This document shows, in pieces, positions 32,895 to 40,940 of a stretch of 64,000 nt of DNA. Position numbers and translations under genes: made by a program. This DNA is from Xanthobacteraceae bacterium (GTDB lineage: Bacteria > Pseudomonadota > Alphaproteobacteria > Rhizobiales > Xanthobacteraceae). The notes under the pieces were generated by a model. That model did no database searches. It was not told the DNA's origin and saw only the letters and a list, made by a program, of their open reading frames with translations. Location of the stretch: the NCBI GenBank assembly GCA_019745775.1, contig JAIESR010000021.1, forward strand, positions 1 to 64,000, written 5' to 3'. How positions within the stretch are numbered: position 1 is the stretch's first letter; each line of letters begins with the position of its first letter.

Positions 32895-34334
32895 GTGCGG
32901 CAGGACGGCACAAGGGCGATTGTTCAGATCGCAGCGATAGGCGTCGCGCTCGCGGGACTGGTCGTCGGCGCGATGCTCGCCCTCAACGCGCTGGCTTTTT
33001 CGCAAGGCCAGGACCGCGTCAGGGCCGGGTTGCGCGATGCGATCGCGGACGGGACGATCCTTACGACGCGAGCGCTTACTCCACTTGAATTCATCCTGCC
33101 GCAAAGTGCAACGAGAAGGTCGACCTGGCCGCTGTTTACCTACGAGTGCTTGATGTGGACGACGCTGATCGCGCCCGGGCTCGACGCCAAGGCGCTGACT
33201 CTGCGGACCATCCGCGTGGAGGCCGCAAAGATCGATCTCGATCGGCGCGCTCCGGCAAACCCCGACTGCCAGGCGGTCCTGCAGGTGTTGGAGCCGGCGG
33301 CGCCGGCTGAGCAGCGGCCGTATAATGTCCCCTATGATCGGTATTTTATCGGGCAGCGCGTCCTGGCGCAGTTACTCTTAAGCAATTTTTCCCCGCGTAC
33401 CTCCGCAATCGTCGTGCAGGTCGTGGTCTATGCCGCATTTATTCTCGCGCTGTTGCTCGCGTGGCGTCGACGCGCCGTGGCGACCGCGCTCATGTGTGCG
33501 ACGTTGTTGTTGTTCTATGGGCTTTCCTTCTACGGCGGCACCGTGTGGTTCGGCGCGCTGGACCTTACCCATGCGATCTTCATTATCGCGGCGCTGCTCG
33601 TACCGCTTGGGACGGCCACGACGAGAACATGCGCGGTGTTTGGCGCCTTGTACGGCGCCTTCGTCGCGCAGTTTGACGTTCTGACCGGCGGCATTCCCGT
33701 CGGGCTTGCGATCATCGCCTTGCTGGCCGGCAACAGTGCAGCCGACCAGAAGACATTCATGCGAAACGTTTCGGTCCTTGTGATCGCCTTTTGCCTGGCA
33801 TTCGCAAGCAGTGTGATGATCAGGCTGTCGATTGTTTCCGTCATTGAAGGAAGCAATCAATTCGCCCGCCACTTTCCCGGCCTGCTCCACCGGCTGCGCG
33901 GCGACATCGCGCGTGAAACACCTCCGGACTTCATGAAGCAGTTCGCCGGCTATCTCGAATATCCCTTCGGGCAGATCGGTTATCTCATCAGCATCTACCG
34001 TCACTGGAGCCGTATCATCGGTTGGGGGTCGTCGACCTTCGGTACCGTACTCGTGGCGAGCAGCCTGATCGCGGTTGTTGTTGCGACCGTGCGGACCGGG
34101 GTTTTCCGGCGCGACCGTCGGGCGGAATTCCCGCCGCAGCTCATGGGATGCTGGCTCGCACTTGGTTTCCTCATCGCCTGGATGGCGCTGTTCTGGAATC
34201 ACACGCTGGTGCATCCATTTTTCATGGCGCGTTTTCTGGTTATCCCCGTCATGAGCGGCGCCGTGGCGTTGGCGGCGCTCTATGCTGCCTCGCGCCTGAC
34301 GCGGCGACGCGCTTCGTCTGGCGTGATAGAGTAG
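32895..34334 (+). CDS. Polytopic membrane protein of unknown function
   Basis: About 479 aa if the GTG at 32895, just after the Lin0512 stop, is the start; no good ribosome site is visible, and an internal start is possible. The N-terminus holds one helix, followed by a roughly 130-residue extracytoplasmic region with a few cysteines. Eight or more further helices follow, with a large loop (RHFPGLLHRLRGDIARETPPDFMKQF). The layout resembles polyprenyl-sugar-using glycosyltransferases or O-antigen ligase-like proteins, but no diagnostic motif is clear. Its base composition is less GC-biased than its neighbours, suggesting acquisition. Confidence 0.6.
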   Translation: MRQDGTRAIVQIAAIGVALAGLVVGAMLALNALAFSQGQDRVRAGLRDAIADGTILTTRALTPLEFILPQSATRRSTWPLFTYECLMWTTLIAPGLDAKALTLRTIRVEAAKIDLDRRAPANPDCQAVLQVLEPAAPAEQRPYNVPYDRYFIGQRVLAQLLLSNFSPRTSAIVVQVVVYAAFILALLLAWRRRAVATALMCATLLLFYGLSFYGGTVWFGALDLTHAIFIIAALLVPLGTATTRTCAVFGALYGAFVAQFDVLTGGIPVGLAIIALLAGNSAADQKTFMRNVSVLVIAFCLAFASSVMIRLSIVSVIEGSNQFARHFPGLLHRLRGDIARETPPDFMKQFAGYLEYPFGQIGYLISIYRHWSRIIGWGSSTFGTVLVASSLIAVVVATVRTGVFRRDRRAEFPPQLMGCWLALGFLIAWMALFWNHTLVHPFFMARFLVIPVMSGAVALAALYAASRLTRRRASSGVIE

Positions 34335-34403
34335 GCATTGCGATGCGACGGTGCCGGGCCGAAACGAGTCCGGACCGAACAAAGAAATCGGGGAGGTCGC
34401 AAA

Positions 34404-35936
34404 ATGAGTGAACATCGCAAGCGTCGTATCACGCGCCGCGCCGCCATCGGCGGTCTCGCGGCGGCACCGGCACTGCTCTCGCCGGCGTTCGCGAACCGCC
34501 ATCCGGCGCCGCGCCCGACCAGCCTGAAATATCTCGACCGCAACATGTATCGCAAAGCCGCCGACGTGCGGGCGATCTTCGACATGGGACGCCATCGCGG
34601 CAACAAGATGCAGATGATGGCGGTGGGCGCGCGACGGTTCCTGTTCCAGGCCGGCGACGTGATCGAGGTCACCGATGCGCTCAAGCCGGTGATGTTCAAC
34701 CGGCAGGGTTTTGCCGGCGGCCAGCTCCAGCTCGCCTACAACGACAAGCTCAAGAAATGGATCCTGATGACCGGCGCCGGCGTCGCCGGCACGTTCTCGA
34801 CGCCGAAATGGCCGAACGGCAAGTACGACAATCCCGATCTCGTGAAACGCAACATCGAGCAGAAGGGCCTGCGCGGCGTGCGGTTCTACGATGCGACCGA
34901 TCCGGAAAAGATCGTGCCGCTGTCGGAATGGGCCTGCGACCAGGGCGATCCCAGGCGCCCGGTCCAGACCGGCTCCGGCACGCACCGCAGCTACTACGAC
35001 GGCGGCCGCTACGCCTATCTCGACACTGCGCCCGACAACAGCTTCACCCGCATGGAAAGCTCGGTGCGGCATTATTCGAACGGTATCCAGATCATCGACG
35101 TGGCGGACCCGTCGCAGCCGAAATTCGTCGCCAACTGGTGGCTGCCGGGCCAGCGCGAGGGCGAGGAGGAGGCCTACAAGCAATGGCGCGAGCATGGCGA
35201 CCGCAAGTCGTTCACCACGCTGCATGGCCCGATGTATGTGCCGCGGAAAGTCGAGGATGGCGGCCGCTACGGCTTCAGCGCCTATAGCGCGCTCGGCATG
35301 ATGGTGCACGACCTTTCGGACATCGCGAACCCGAAGCTCGTGGGCCGGTTCTATCCGAAGGTCGAGCCCGGCGCGATCCCGTTCCACACCATCGACGTGG
35401 CGCGGCTCGACCGCGGCTTCGTGATCTCGAGCCCGGAAGTGCTCAACCCCGACTGCAACGAGCCGTACCAGCCGTCGTGGATTCTCGACGTGCGCGATCC
35501 CGTGAAGCCGCAGCCGATCTCGCAATTGCCGGTGCCGCTGCCGCCGGCCGACGCGCCGTACCGCGACTTCTGCGACAAGCGCGGGCGCTTCGGGCCGCAC
35601 AATCCGCCGCACCTGAAGGCACCGGGCCGGCCGCATCCGAACTTCACGGCCTACACGTTCTTCAACGCGGGCTTGCAGTTCTACGACATCAAGGATCCGG
35701 CGAAACCGCAGAACACCGGCTACTTCATCCCGCCGCAGGCCGGCGGCCTCGACGACTACTTGAGCTATCCGCGCGACACCGACAACGTCTTCATCGAATG
35801 GGACCGCAGGCTGATGTGGGTCGGCACCGGTACGGGCATTTACCTGGTGACGTCACCGCTGCTGGGCGAGCCCGTGCTCGAACGCATGCCGGTGAAGGAG
35901 TGGGCGCTGGCGGGGCTGAATGTCGGGCACGCGTGA
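34404..35936 (+). CDS. Tat-exported LVIVD-repeat beta-propeller protein
   Basis: 510-aa periplasmic protein. The leader contains RRITRRAAIGG (Tat-type twin arginine) and ends near AFANR. The body repeats short IxxxDVxDPxxP blades: VRFYDATDPEKI, IQIIDVADPSQPKFV, MMVHDLSDIANPKLV, SWILDVRDPVKPQPI, LQFYDIKDPAKPQN. These are LVIVD repeats that build a propeller. Two conserved His-rich segments (IPFHTIDV, GPHNPPH) could hold metal. GGGGAGG precedes the ATG. No cofactor motif is evident. It stands near a TctC receptor on the other strand, but a functional link is unproven. Confidence 0.75.
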   Translation: MSEHRKRRITRRAAIGGLAAAPALLSPAFANRHPAPRPTSLKYLDRNMYRKAADVRAIFDMGRHRGNKMQMMAVGARRFLFQAGDVIEVTDALKPVMFNRQGFAGGQLQLAYNDKLKKWILMTGAGVAGTFSTPKWPNGKYDNPDLVKRNIEQKGLRGVRFYDATDPEKIVPLSEWACDQGDPRRPVQTGSGTHRSYYDGGRYAYLDTAPDNSFTRMESSVRHYSNGIQIIDVADPSQPKFVANWWLPGQREGEEEAYKQWREHGDRKSFTTLHGPMYVPRKVEDGGRYGFSAYSALGMMVHDLSDIANPKLVGRFYPKVEPGAIPFHTIDVARLDRGFVISSPEVLNPDCNEPYQPSWILDVRDPVKPQPISQLPVPLPPADAPYRDFCDKRGRFGPHNPPHLKAPGRPHPNFTAYTFFNAGLQFYDIKDPAKPQNTGYFIPPQAGGLDDYLSYPRDTDNVFIEWDRRLMWVGTGTGIYLVTSPLLGEPVLERMPVKEWALAGLNVGHA

Positions 35937-35944
35937 GTGACGTG

Positions 35945-35997
35945 CGTGTCCCGGGTCAGCGATGCACCACTTCGTGCTGCACCGCGTCCGGGACACG
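35945..35997. repeat. 53-bp palindromic intergenic repeat (CGTGTCCCGG family)
   Basis: Arms CGTGTCCCGG (35945-35954) and CCGGGACACG (35988-35997) enclose a second imperfect stem built on GCACCAC and GTGCTGC. It fills the gap between convergent genes and could serve as their shared terminator. Similar repeats are frequent in Bradyrhizobium relatives. Confidence 0.75.
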
Positions 35998-36013
35998 AAA
36001 TCGGAACGCTCGG

Positions 36014-36988
36014 CTAGTTCGGAACTAACCCCGCCGCCTTCGCGACCTTCGCCCACTTCTCGATCTCGGCGCGGATATAGGCGGTGAATTCGTCCGGTGT
36101 GTCGCCGATGAGCGTCAAGCCCTGGCTTGACAGCTTCTCCTTGACGCCCGGATCGTGCAGCGCCTCGACCGTCGCCTGGTTGAGCCGTGCGACAATCGCC
36201 GGTGGCGTGCCAATGGGCGCCACCATGCCGTACCAGTTCTCGGCGACGACCTGCGGATAGCCGAGCTCGGCGGTGGTGGGCACGTTCTTCAGGCTCGGCG
36301 CGCGCTCGCGGCTGCCGACCGCGATGGCCTTCAGCTTGCCGGCCTCGACCTGCGGCAGCAGCACCGGCAGATCGAAGAACGCCATCTGTACCTGTCCCCC
36401 GAGCAGATCGTTCACCGCCGGCGCAGCGCCCTTGTAGGGCACGTGCACGATGTCGATCTTGGCGGCGACCTTGAGCAGCTCGCCGGCGAGATGCGGCATG
36501 CTGCCCGGTCCCGACGAGGCATAGTTGAGCGCGCCGGGCTTGGCGCGCGCCAGCGCGACCAGCTCCTTGAGATCATTGGCGGGCAGGCTCGTCGCCGCTA
36601 CCAGCAATTCCGGCACGGTGGCGACCAGCGTGACCGGCTTGAGATGCTTGAGCGTGTCGTAGGGGAGCTTCTCCTGCATGCTGATCGAGATCGCCAGCGC
36701 GCCGGCGCTCGATATTGCGATCGTATGGCCGTCGGGCGCAGCCTTGGCGACCACGTCGGTGCCGAGCACGCCGCCGGCGCCGCCACGGTTGTCGATCACG
36801 ACCTGCTGCTTGAGGATTTCCTGAAGCTTGTGCCCGACCACGCGGGCGATCAGGTCGTTCGGCCCGCCGGGCGGGAACGGCACGACCAGCCGGATCGGCT
36901 TCGACGGAAACTCCTGCGCGGAGGCCGCAACAGGGCTCAGCGCAACAACGGCGCCGATGCAGAAGATACGCAGCACGGCTTTGATCAT
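36014..36988 (-). CDS. TctC/Bug family periplasmic receptor, orphan
   Basis: 324-aa receptor with a Sec leader ending near ASAQE, then FPSKPIRLVVPFPPGGPNDLIARVVGHKL, the classic Bug N-terminus. VVIDNRGGAGGVLGTDVVAKAAPDG follows. The ATG at 36988 is preceded by AAGGGAGC. It is monocistronic, without tctA/tctB, and convergent with the LVIVD gene. Orphan Bug receptors are expanded in soil proteobacteria and bind diverse carboxylates. The ligand is unknown. Confidence 0.88.
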   Translation of the reverse strand: MIKAVLRIFCIGAVVALSPVAASAQEFPSKPIRLVVPFPPGGPNDLIARVVGHKLQEILKQQVVIDNRGGAGGVLGTDVVAKAAPDGHTIAISSAGALAISISMQEKLPYDTLKHLKPVTLVATVPELLVAATSLPANDLKELVALARAKPGALNYASSGPGSMPHLAGELLKVAAKIDIVHVPYKGAAPAVNDLLGGQVQMAFFDLPVLLPQVEAGKLKAIAVGSRERAPSLKNVPTTAELGYPQVVAENWYGMVAPIGTPPAIVARLNQATVEALHDPGVKEKLSSQGLTLIGDTPDEFTAYIRAEIEKWAKVAKAAGLVPN

Positions 36989-37096
36989 CGAAAGCTCCCT
37001 TGGGACTTCCGCGGTCATTGTGACACAGCGGGAGAGGCCAAGACAGCATCCAAGACAGGATCAATGGCAGCGCCGATGGCGATCAGGCAGGCCGGC

Positions 37097-37288
37097 TCAT
37101 TTCGATGAGCGCGCCCGCGACCGAAGGCGGCGCGTGCGCCCGGCGCCGGCCGGCGGCTGATATTGCCGTCCTTCATTCCAGCGGTCGATGCGCACGACCG
37201 GAAGAAGGATGACGGTCGCAGGCTCCTGCGGCCGGGGCCGAAGATTGCGAGATAGCCGTTCAAACGGAAATCGGATGACGTTTCCCAT
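37097..37288 (-). CDS. Small conserved hypothetical protein
   Basis: 63-aa protein (MGNVIRFPFERLSRN... EPATVILLPVVRIDRW) with a basic, disordered-looking tail. The MGNVIRFP opening and the VILLPVVRI core resemble small uncharacterised proteins of Bradyrhizobium-like genomes. A GAGGGA lies about ten bases before the ATG. A near-perfect CRP-type palindrome lies about 97 bp upstream (37384-37401), so expression may be cAMP- or redox-controlled. Being short, it could be spurious. Confidence 0.5.
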   Translation of the reverse strand: MGNVIRFPFERLSRNLRPRPQEPATVILLPVVRIDRWNEGRQYQPPAGAGRTRRLRSRARSSK

Positions 37289-37383
37289 GGTGCGCGTCCC
37301 TCGTTGCGCGTCGCTTTGCGGTGCTCTCCGTCGCGCCCGGTACCCGAGCGCGCGCCCTTATTGCCGACAAGAGGGACGCGGCC

Positions 37384-37401
37384 GTGTGAGCTGGCTCACA
37401 C
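37384..37401. promoter_or_regulatory. CRP/FNR-type palindrome
   Basis: GTGTGAGC and GCTCACAC are perfectly complementary with a 2-base spacer, and contain TGTGA-N6-TCACA (37385-37400), the consensus of the CRP half-site pair. It lies upstream of the small gene at 37288 and beyond the 3' end of the efflux gene, so only the former is a plausible target. Confidence 0.5.
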
Positions 37402-37449
37402 CCAGGACGAATGACCATGCGGGGCCAGACGAAAGATTATGCGAGCGGA

Positions 37450-38879
37450 TCAACCCTGTTTCTGGTCGCCGGCGGCGGTCGGGCCCGTGCTTGCCACGCT
37501 CTGGCGGCGCGAGACTTCGGCGCCGGCGTCGGGCGGCAGCCGTCGGAACATCAGGAACGTGGCGGCCGATATCAGTGCGACGATGACGAAAGCCGGCTGG
37601 AAGTCGGCGGCGGTGATCTTCTCCGCCCCGCGCCAGGCCAGCGTCATTTCGACAGCGATGCGCCGAGCGCCACCGAGACCGACAGCGACAATTGCTGCGA
37701 CACCGCCACCAGCGTGGTCGCGCGGCTCATATAGCGGGCATCGATGTCGGCATAGGCGACGGTGTTGAGGCTCGTATACTGAAGCGAGCGGAAGAAGCCG
37801 CCGACCAGCAGGACGCCGACGATCCAGGCGAACGGCACGCCGGGCACGAAGGTCGCGCACAGGGCGACCATCGCGGCGCTGATCACGGCGTTGACCACCA
37901 GCGCCGAGCGGAAGCCGAATCGGCGCAGCACGATCGGGATGATGGTCTTCATGCCGAGCGCGCCGAACACGTTCGATACCGTGATCAGGCCGGATTCGAA
38001 CGCGGTCAGCCCGAAACCGAGCTGCAAGGCGAGCGGCAGCAGGAACGGCAGGCAGCCGATGCCGGCGCGATAGAAGAAGCCGCCGACCACGGCGGCGTGC
38101 AGCGTCGGAAATTTGAGCAGCGACAGGTCGACGATCGGATAGGGCGTGCGGCGCGCATGCAGCACGAAGGCGACGGTCGAGGCCGCCCCGATCGCAATCA
38201 TCGCAAGGACGATGCCGGTCGGCAGGAGTTTCAATCCCAGCGTCGAACCGCCGAAGACCAGCCCGGCGATGCCGAGCCCGGCGAGCGCCGCGCCGCGCGC
38301 GTCGAACGGGTCGGGCGCCTCGGCTTTGACGTCCTCGATATAGATCGTCGCCAGGATGATGCCGGCGAGGCCGATCGGCACGTTGATGATGAATATCCAG
38401 TGCCAGGACACGTAGGTCGTGAGGAACCCGCCGAGCACCGGGCCGATCATCGGGCCGAACAGGGCGGGGATGGTGACCCAGATCATCGCCACCACAAGCT
38501 CCCGCTTGTCGACGGTGCGTACAAGAATCAAACGTGCGACAGGCGTCATCATGGCGCCGCCGACGCCCTCGACCATGCGCGCGATCACGAACTGGGTCAG
38601 CGATTGCGACAGCGCGCAGCCGATCGAGCCGGAGATGAAGACGAGGATCGCCAGGCGGAATACGTTGCGGGCGCCGAACCGGTCGGCGGTCCAGCCGGAG
38701 ACCGGCAGGAACACGGCGAGCGAGATCAGGTAGCTCGTGATCGCCAGCTTGAGGGCCAGGGGGTCGGTGCCGATATCGGCCGCGATCGCCGGTAGCGAGG
38801 TGGCGATCACGGTCGAATCCATGTTCTCCATGAACAAGGCGACCGCCACGATCAGCGGCACGATTTTGTTGGAGAGCAT
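37450..38879 (-). pseudogene. DHA2-type MFS drug efflux gene, frameshifted near its 3' end
   Basis: From the ATG at 38877-38879 the frame encodes 411 aa of an EmrB/QacA-like permease (NKIVPLIVAVALFMENMDSTVIATSLPAIA; GWTADRFGARNVFRLA) and stops at 37644 within VSVALGASLSK. The next frame continues with MTLAWRGAEKITAADFQPAFVIVALISAATFLMFRRLP, which is exactly the expected last helix and tail, ending at 37450. Adding one base near 37652-37654 would rejoin them as a protein of about 475 aa. Either the gene recently lost its last helix or one base is missing from the sequence. It probably exported drugs or toxic metabolites by proton antiport. Confidence 0.7.
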
Positions 38880-38948
38880 GGCGGGCTTCTGTGGCGGGCT
38901 TCGGCGGGAGGACCGGGCAGGGGGCCAGCCTAGCAGACTTCCGCCGAA

Positions 38949-38995
38949 AGCATGATCCCGAAAAGCGGAGACCGGTCTTCGGACCAGATCATGCT
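38949..38995. repeat. 47-bp palindromic repeat (AGCATGATC family)
   Basis: AGCATGATC (38949-38957) and GATCATGCT (38987-38995) form the outer arms, with CCGAAAAGCGGAGACCGG and CTTCGG forming an inner stem. Repeats of this sequence type are widely dispersed in Rhizobiales. It sits in the 208-bp gap upstream of the efflux gene and may separate transcripts. Confidence 0.75.
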
Positions 38996-39087
38996 CAAAG
39001 TATAAATCCGGGCATTGTCCCGGCGTAAAGCGCACCTATTTATGCGGCGCGTGGTCGGTTCCTTCGATCCCCGTGGGAGGTCCTTCG

Positions 39088-39339
39088 ATGATCTACATCC
39101 TCGCGTTCTTCCTGCCGCCGCTGGCGTTGCTGCTGAACGGCCAGCCGTTCTCGGCGATCTTCAACCTGGCCATGATCGTGCCCTGCATCATCCTGGGCTT
39201 CTTCATCCCGGTGTTCTGGCTGGTTCCGTCCGTGCACGGCATCATCGCCATCGCGATGCGGCGCGACGACCGCCGGCACCGCGAGATCGTCGACGCCATC
39301 GAGAAGCACGGCCCGCCGCCGGAGTGGCGCGGGCGGTAG
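39088..39339 (+). CDS. Pmp3/YqaE-like small membrane protein
   Basis: 83-aa protein with two hydrophobic helices (ILAFFLPPLALLLNGQPFSAIFNLAMIVPCIILGFFIPVFWLV) and a basic-acidic C-terminal tail. ILAFFLPPLA is the start typical of the UPF0057/Pmp3 stress proteolipids, though the tail is longer than usual. GGGAGGTCC precedes the ATG at 39088. Family members influence membrane potential under salt or stress. The gene stands alone next to a palindromic repeat. Confidence 0.65.
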   Translation: MIYILAFFLPPLALLLNGQPFSAIFNLAMIVPCIILGFFIPVFWLVPSVHGIIAIAMRRDDRRHREIVDAIEKHGPPPEWRGR

Positions 39340-39392
39340 CCTCGCGCCCCGGGCGCTGTGGCCGTTGCTGCTCCCTCCTCCCGCAAGGCAGG

Positions 39393-39583
39393 GCTATCGC
39401 ATTTGTCCGCGAGCGTGGCGCGCATGATTGCGCCCTCTCCCCCTTGTGGGGAGAGGGCAAGAGGGTCTCTCCACGAGTCGCGATTGGGTAAGGGTCTTTT
39501 TCAATCGCGATGGCGACCCCTCACCCTTCTTTGTGTTGAGCCACCGAGTAGCCCTCTCCCCACAAGGGGGAGAGGGCGCAATC
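39393..39583. repeat. Dispersed palindromic repeat, copy in inverted orientation
   Basis: Reverse-complement copy of the elements at 43781 and 44601. Two hairpins, GCCCTCTCCCC/GGGGAGAGGGC at 39432-39458 and 39551-39577, bracket a middle segment (AGAGGGTCTCTCC...GGGTAAGGG...CCCCTCACCC). Across the unit GATTGCGCCCTCTCCCC (39426-39442) and GGGGAGAGGGCGCAATC (39567-39583) are perfect 17-bp inverted repeats. The left flank CTATCGCATTTG...CGCGAGCG matches the right flank of the other copies. Confidence 0.85.
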
Positions 39584-39612
39584 TTTTCGGCCAAAGTGCG
39601 CGGCGCCGTTCG

Positions 39613-40002
39613 CTACGCTGTGACGACCGTCTCCTTCCGCAGGGCGACGACCTGCAACCCGGCGAAGCCCGCCACCACCGCCGCCTGGAAGATCACGAAC
39701 GCATAGCCGAGCGCCGTCGGCGCGACGGCGCCGCTCACGAGCAGAACCACGCTGTCGATCGCCCACAGCGTGTTGTAGGTGACCACCGCCCAGACCGCTG
39801 CGCGCGACAGGTTCGGCCGCGTCCCGACATAGGCGACGATCGCGGCGTAGGGGATCAGGCTCAGCCCGGCATAGCGCAGCAAATCCGTCGGCAGGCCGAG
39901 GAGCGCATCGAGGATGCCGGCGCCGGCGAAGGCGACGAGGCCGGTCGCGCCGCTCACGGCGGCGTCGGCGAAGAGGGCGAGGCGGAGGAACGAGCGTTGC
40001 AT
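39613..40002 (-). CDS. Integral membrane protein, hypothetical
   Basis: 129-aa protein with four predicted helices (LFADAAVSGATGLVAFAGAGIL, YAGLSLIPYAAIVAYVG, AVWAVVTYNTLWAIDSVVLLVSG, ALGYAFVIFQAAVVAGFAGL). It is divergent from the XRE/MmyB-type regulator gene at 40115 across 112 bp, so it is the regulator's likeliest target. The family is not assigned. Similar small four-helix proteins commonly accompany MmyB-type regulators. Confidence 0.65.
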   Translation of the reverse strand: MQRSFLRLALFADAAVSGATGLVAFAGAGILDALLGLPTDLLRYAGLSLIPYAAIVAYVGTRPNLSRAAVWAVVTYNTLWAIDSVVLLVSGAVAPTALGYAFVIFQAAVVAGFAGLQVVALRKETVVTA

Positions 40003-40114
40003 GACTTCTCTCCTTTCGGGTTGTCGATGCGCGCACCATGATCGCCTTGCCGCGGGCGGTCGATTACCTCGCAGGTAATGGAACCAAATTGCGTCGGCAG
40101 GCTATGGTCCGGGC

Positions 40115-40927
40115 ATGGCCACGACAGCAACCACAACTCCGGCCAGCGTTGGAGATCATCTGCGCGAATGGCGCCGCCGCCGCCGGATGAGCCAGCTCGA
40201 CCTCGCGATCGACGCCGAGATTTCCACCCGCCACCTGAGCTTCGTCGAAAGCGGGCGTTCTCAGCCTTCCCGTGAAATGCTTCTGCATCTCGCCGAGCGG
40301 CTGGCGGTGCCGCTGCGCGATCGCAACCTCCTGCTGGTGTCGGCGGGCTATGCGCCGGTGTTCGCCGAGCGGCCGATCGGCGATCCCGCGCTCGCGCCGG
40401 CGCGCAAGGCGATCGAGCTCGTGCTCAAGGGCCACGAGCCGTATCCCGCGCTCGCCGTCGATCGCCACTGGACGCTCGTCGACGCAAACAAGGCTGTGGC
40501 GCCGCTCCTCGCCGGCGCCGCGCCCGCGCTGCTCAGGCCGCCGGTCAATGTGCTGCGGCTCTCGCTCCATCCCGACGGCCTCGCCGCGCGCATCGCCAAT
40601 CTCGCGGAATGGCGCGCGCATCTGTTGGAGCGCCTACGCAAGCAGATCGAGATTTCCGCCGACCCGGTGCTGGCGGCGCTGCTCGATGAGCTGAGGGCGC
40701 TACCAGCGCCAGGCCGCCGGACGCTGCCGGCGCCCAATCCGGATTACGCCCGCGTGGTGGTGCCGCTCCAGCTCGCCACCGAGGCCGGCGTGCTCTCGTT
40801 TCTGAGCACCACCACGGTGTTCGGCACCCCGGTTGACGTCACGCTCTCGGAAATCGCGCTCGAGTCCTTCTTCCCGGCGGATCAAGTGACCGCCGAGACG
40901 CTCCGGCGGCTCTCGCAACAGGCGTGA
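40115..40927 (+). CDS. XRE-family transcriptional regulator with MmyB-like ligand domain
   Basis: 270-aa regulator. An N-terminal helix-turn-helix (LREWRRRRRMSQLDLAIDAEISTRHLSFVESGRSQPSREML, residues 15-57) is followed by an MmyB-like PAS-type domain (residues 100-265: GHEPYPALAVDRHWTLVDANKAV, RLSLHPDGLAARIANL). The MmyB domain of such regulators can bind fatty acids. The ATG at 40115 lies in a 112-bp divergent region shared with a four-helix membrane protein gene. Autoregulation and control of that gene are likely by position. Confidence 0.85.
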   Translation: MATTATTTPASVGDHLREWRRRRRMSQLDLAIDAEISTRHLSFVESGRSQPSREMLLHLAERLAVPLRDRNLLLVSAGYAPVFAERPIGDPALAPARKAIELVLKGHEPYPALAVDRHWTLVDANKAVAPLLAGAAPALLRPPVNVLRLSLHPDGLAARIANLAEWRAHLLERLRKQIEISADPVLAALLDELRALPAPGRRTLPAPNPDYARVVVPLQLATEAGVLSFLSTTTVFGTPVDVTLSEIALESFFPADQVTAETLRRLSQQA

Positions 40928-40940
40928 CGGTTGGGCGAAC

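Noticed and set aside
33378-35636. 752-codon open frame opposite the LVIVD gene
   Set aside because: The plus strand encodes a Tat leader and regular repeats with a strong ribosome site; the antisense frame has none.
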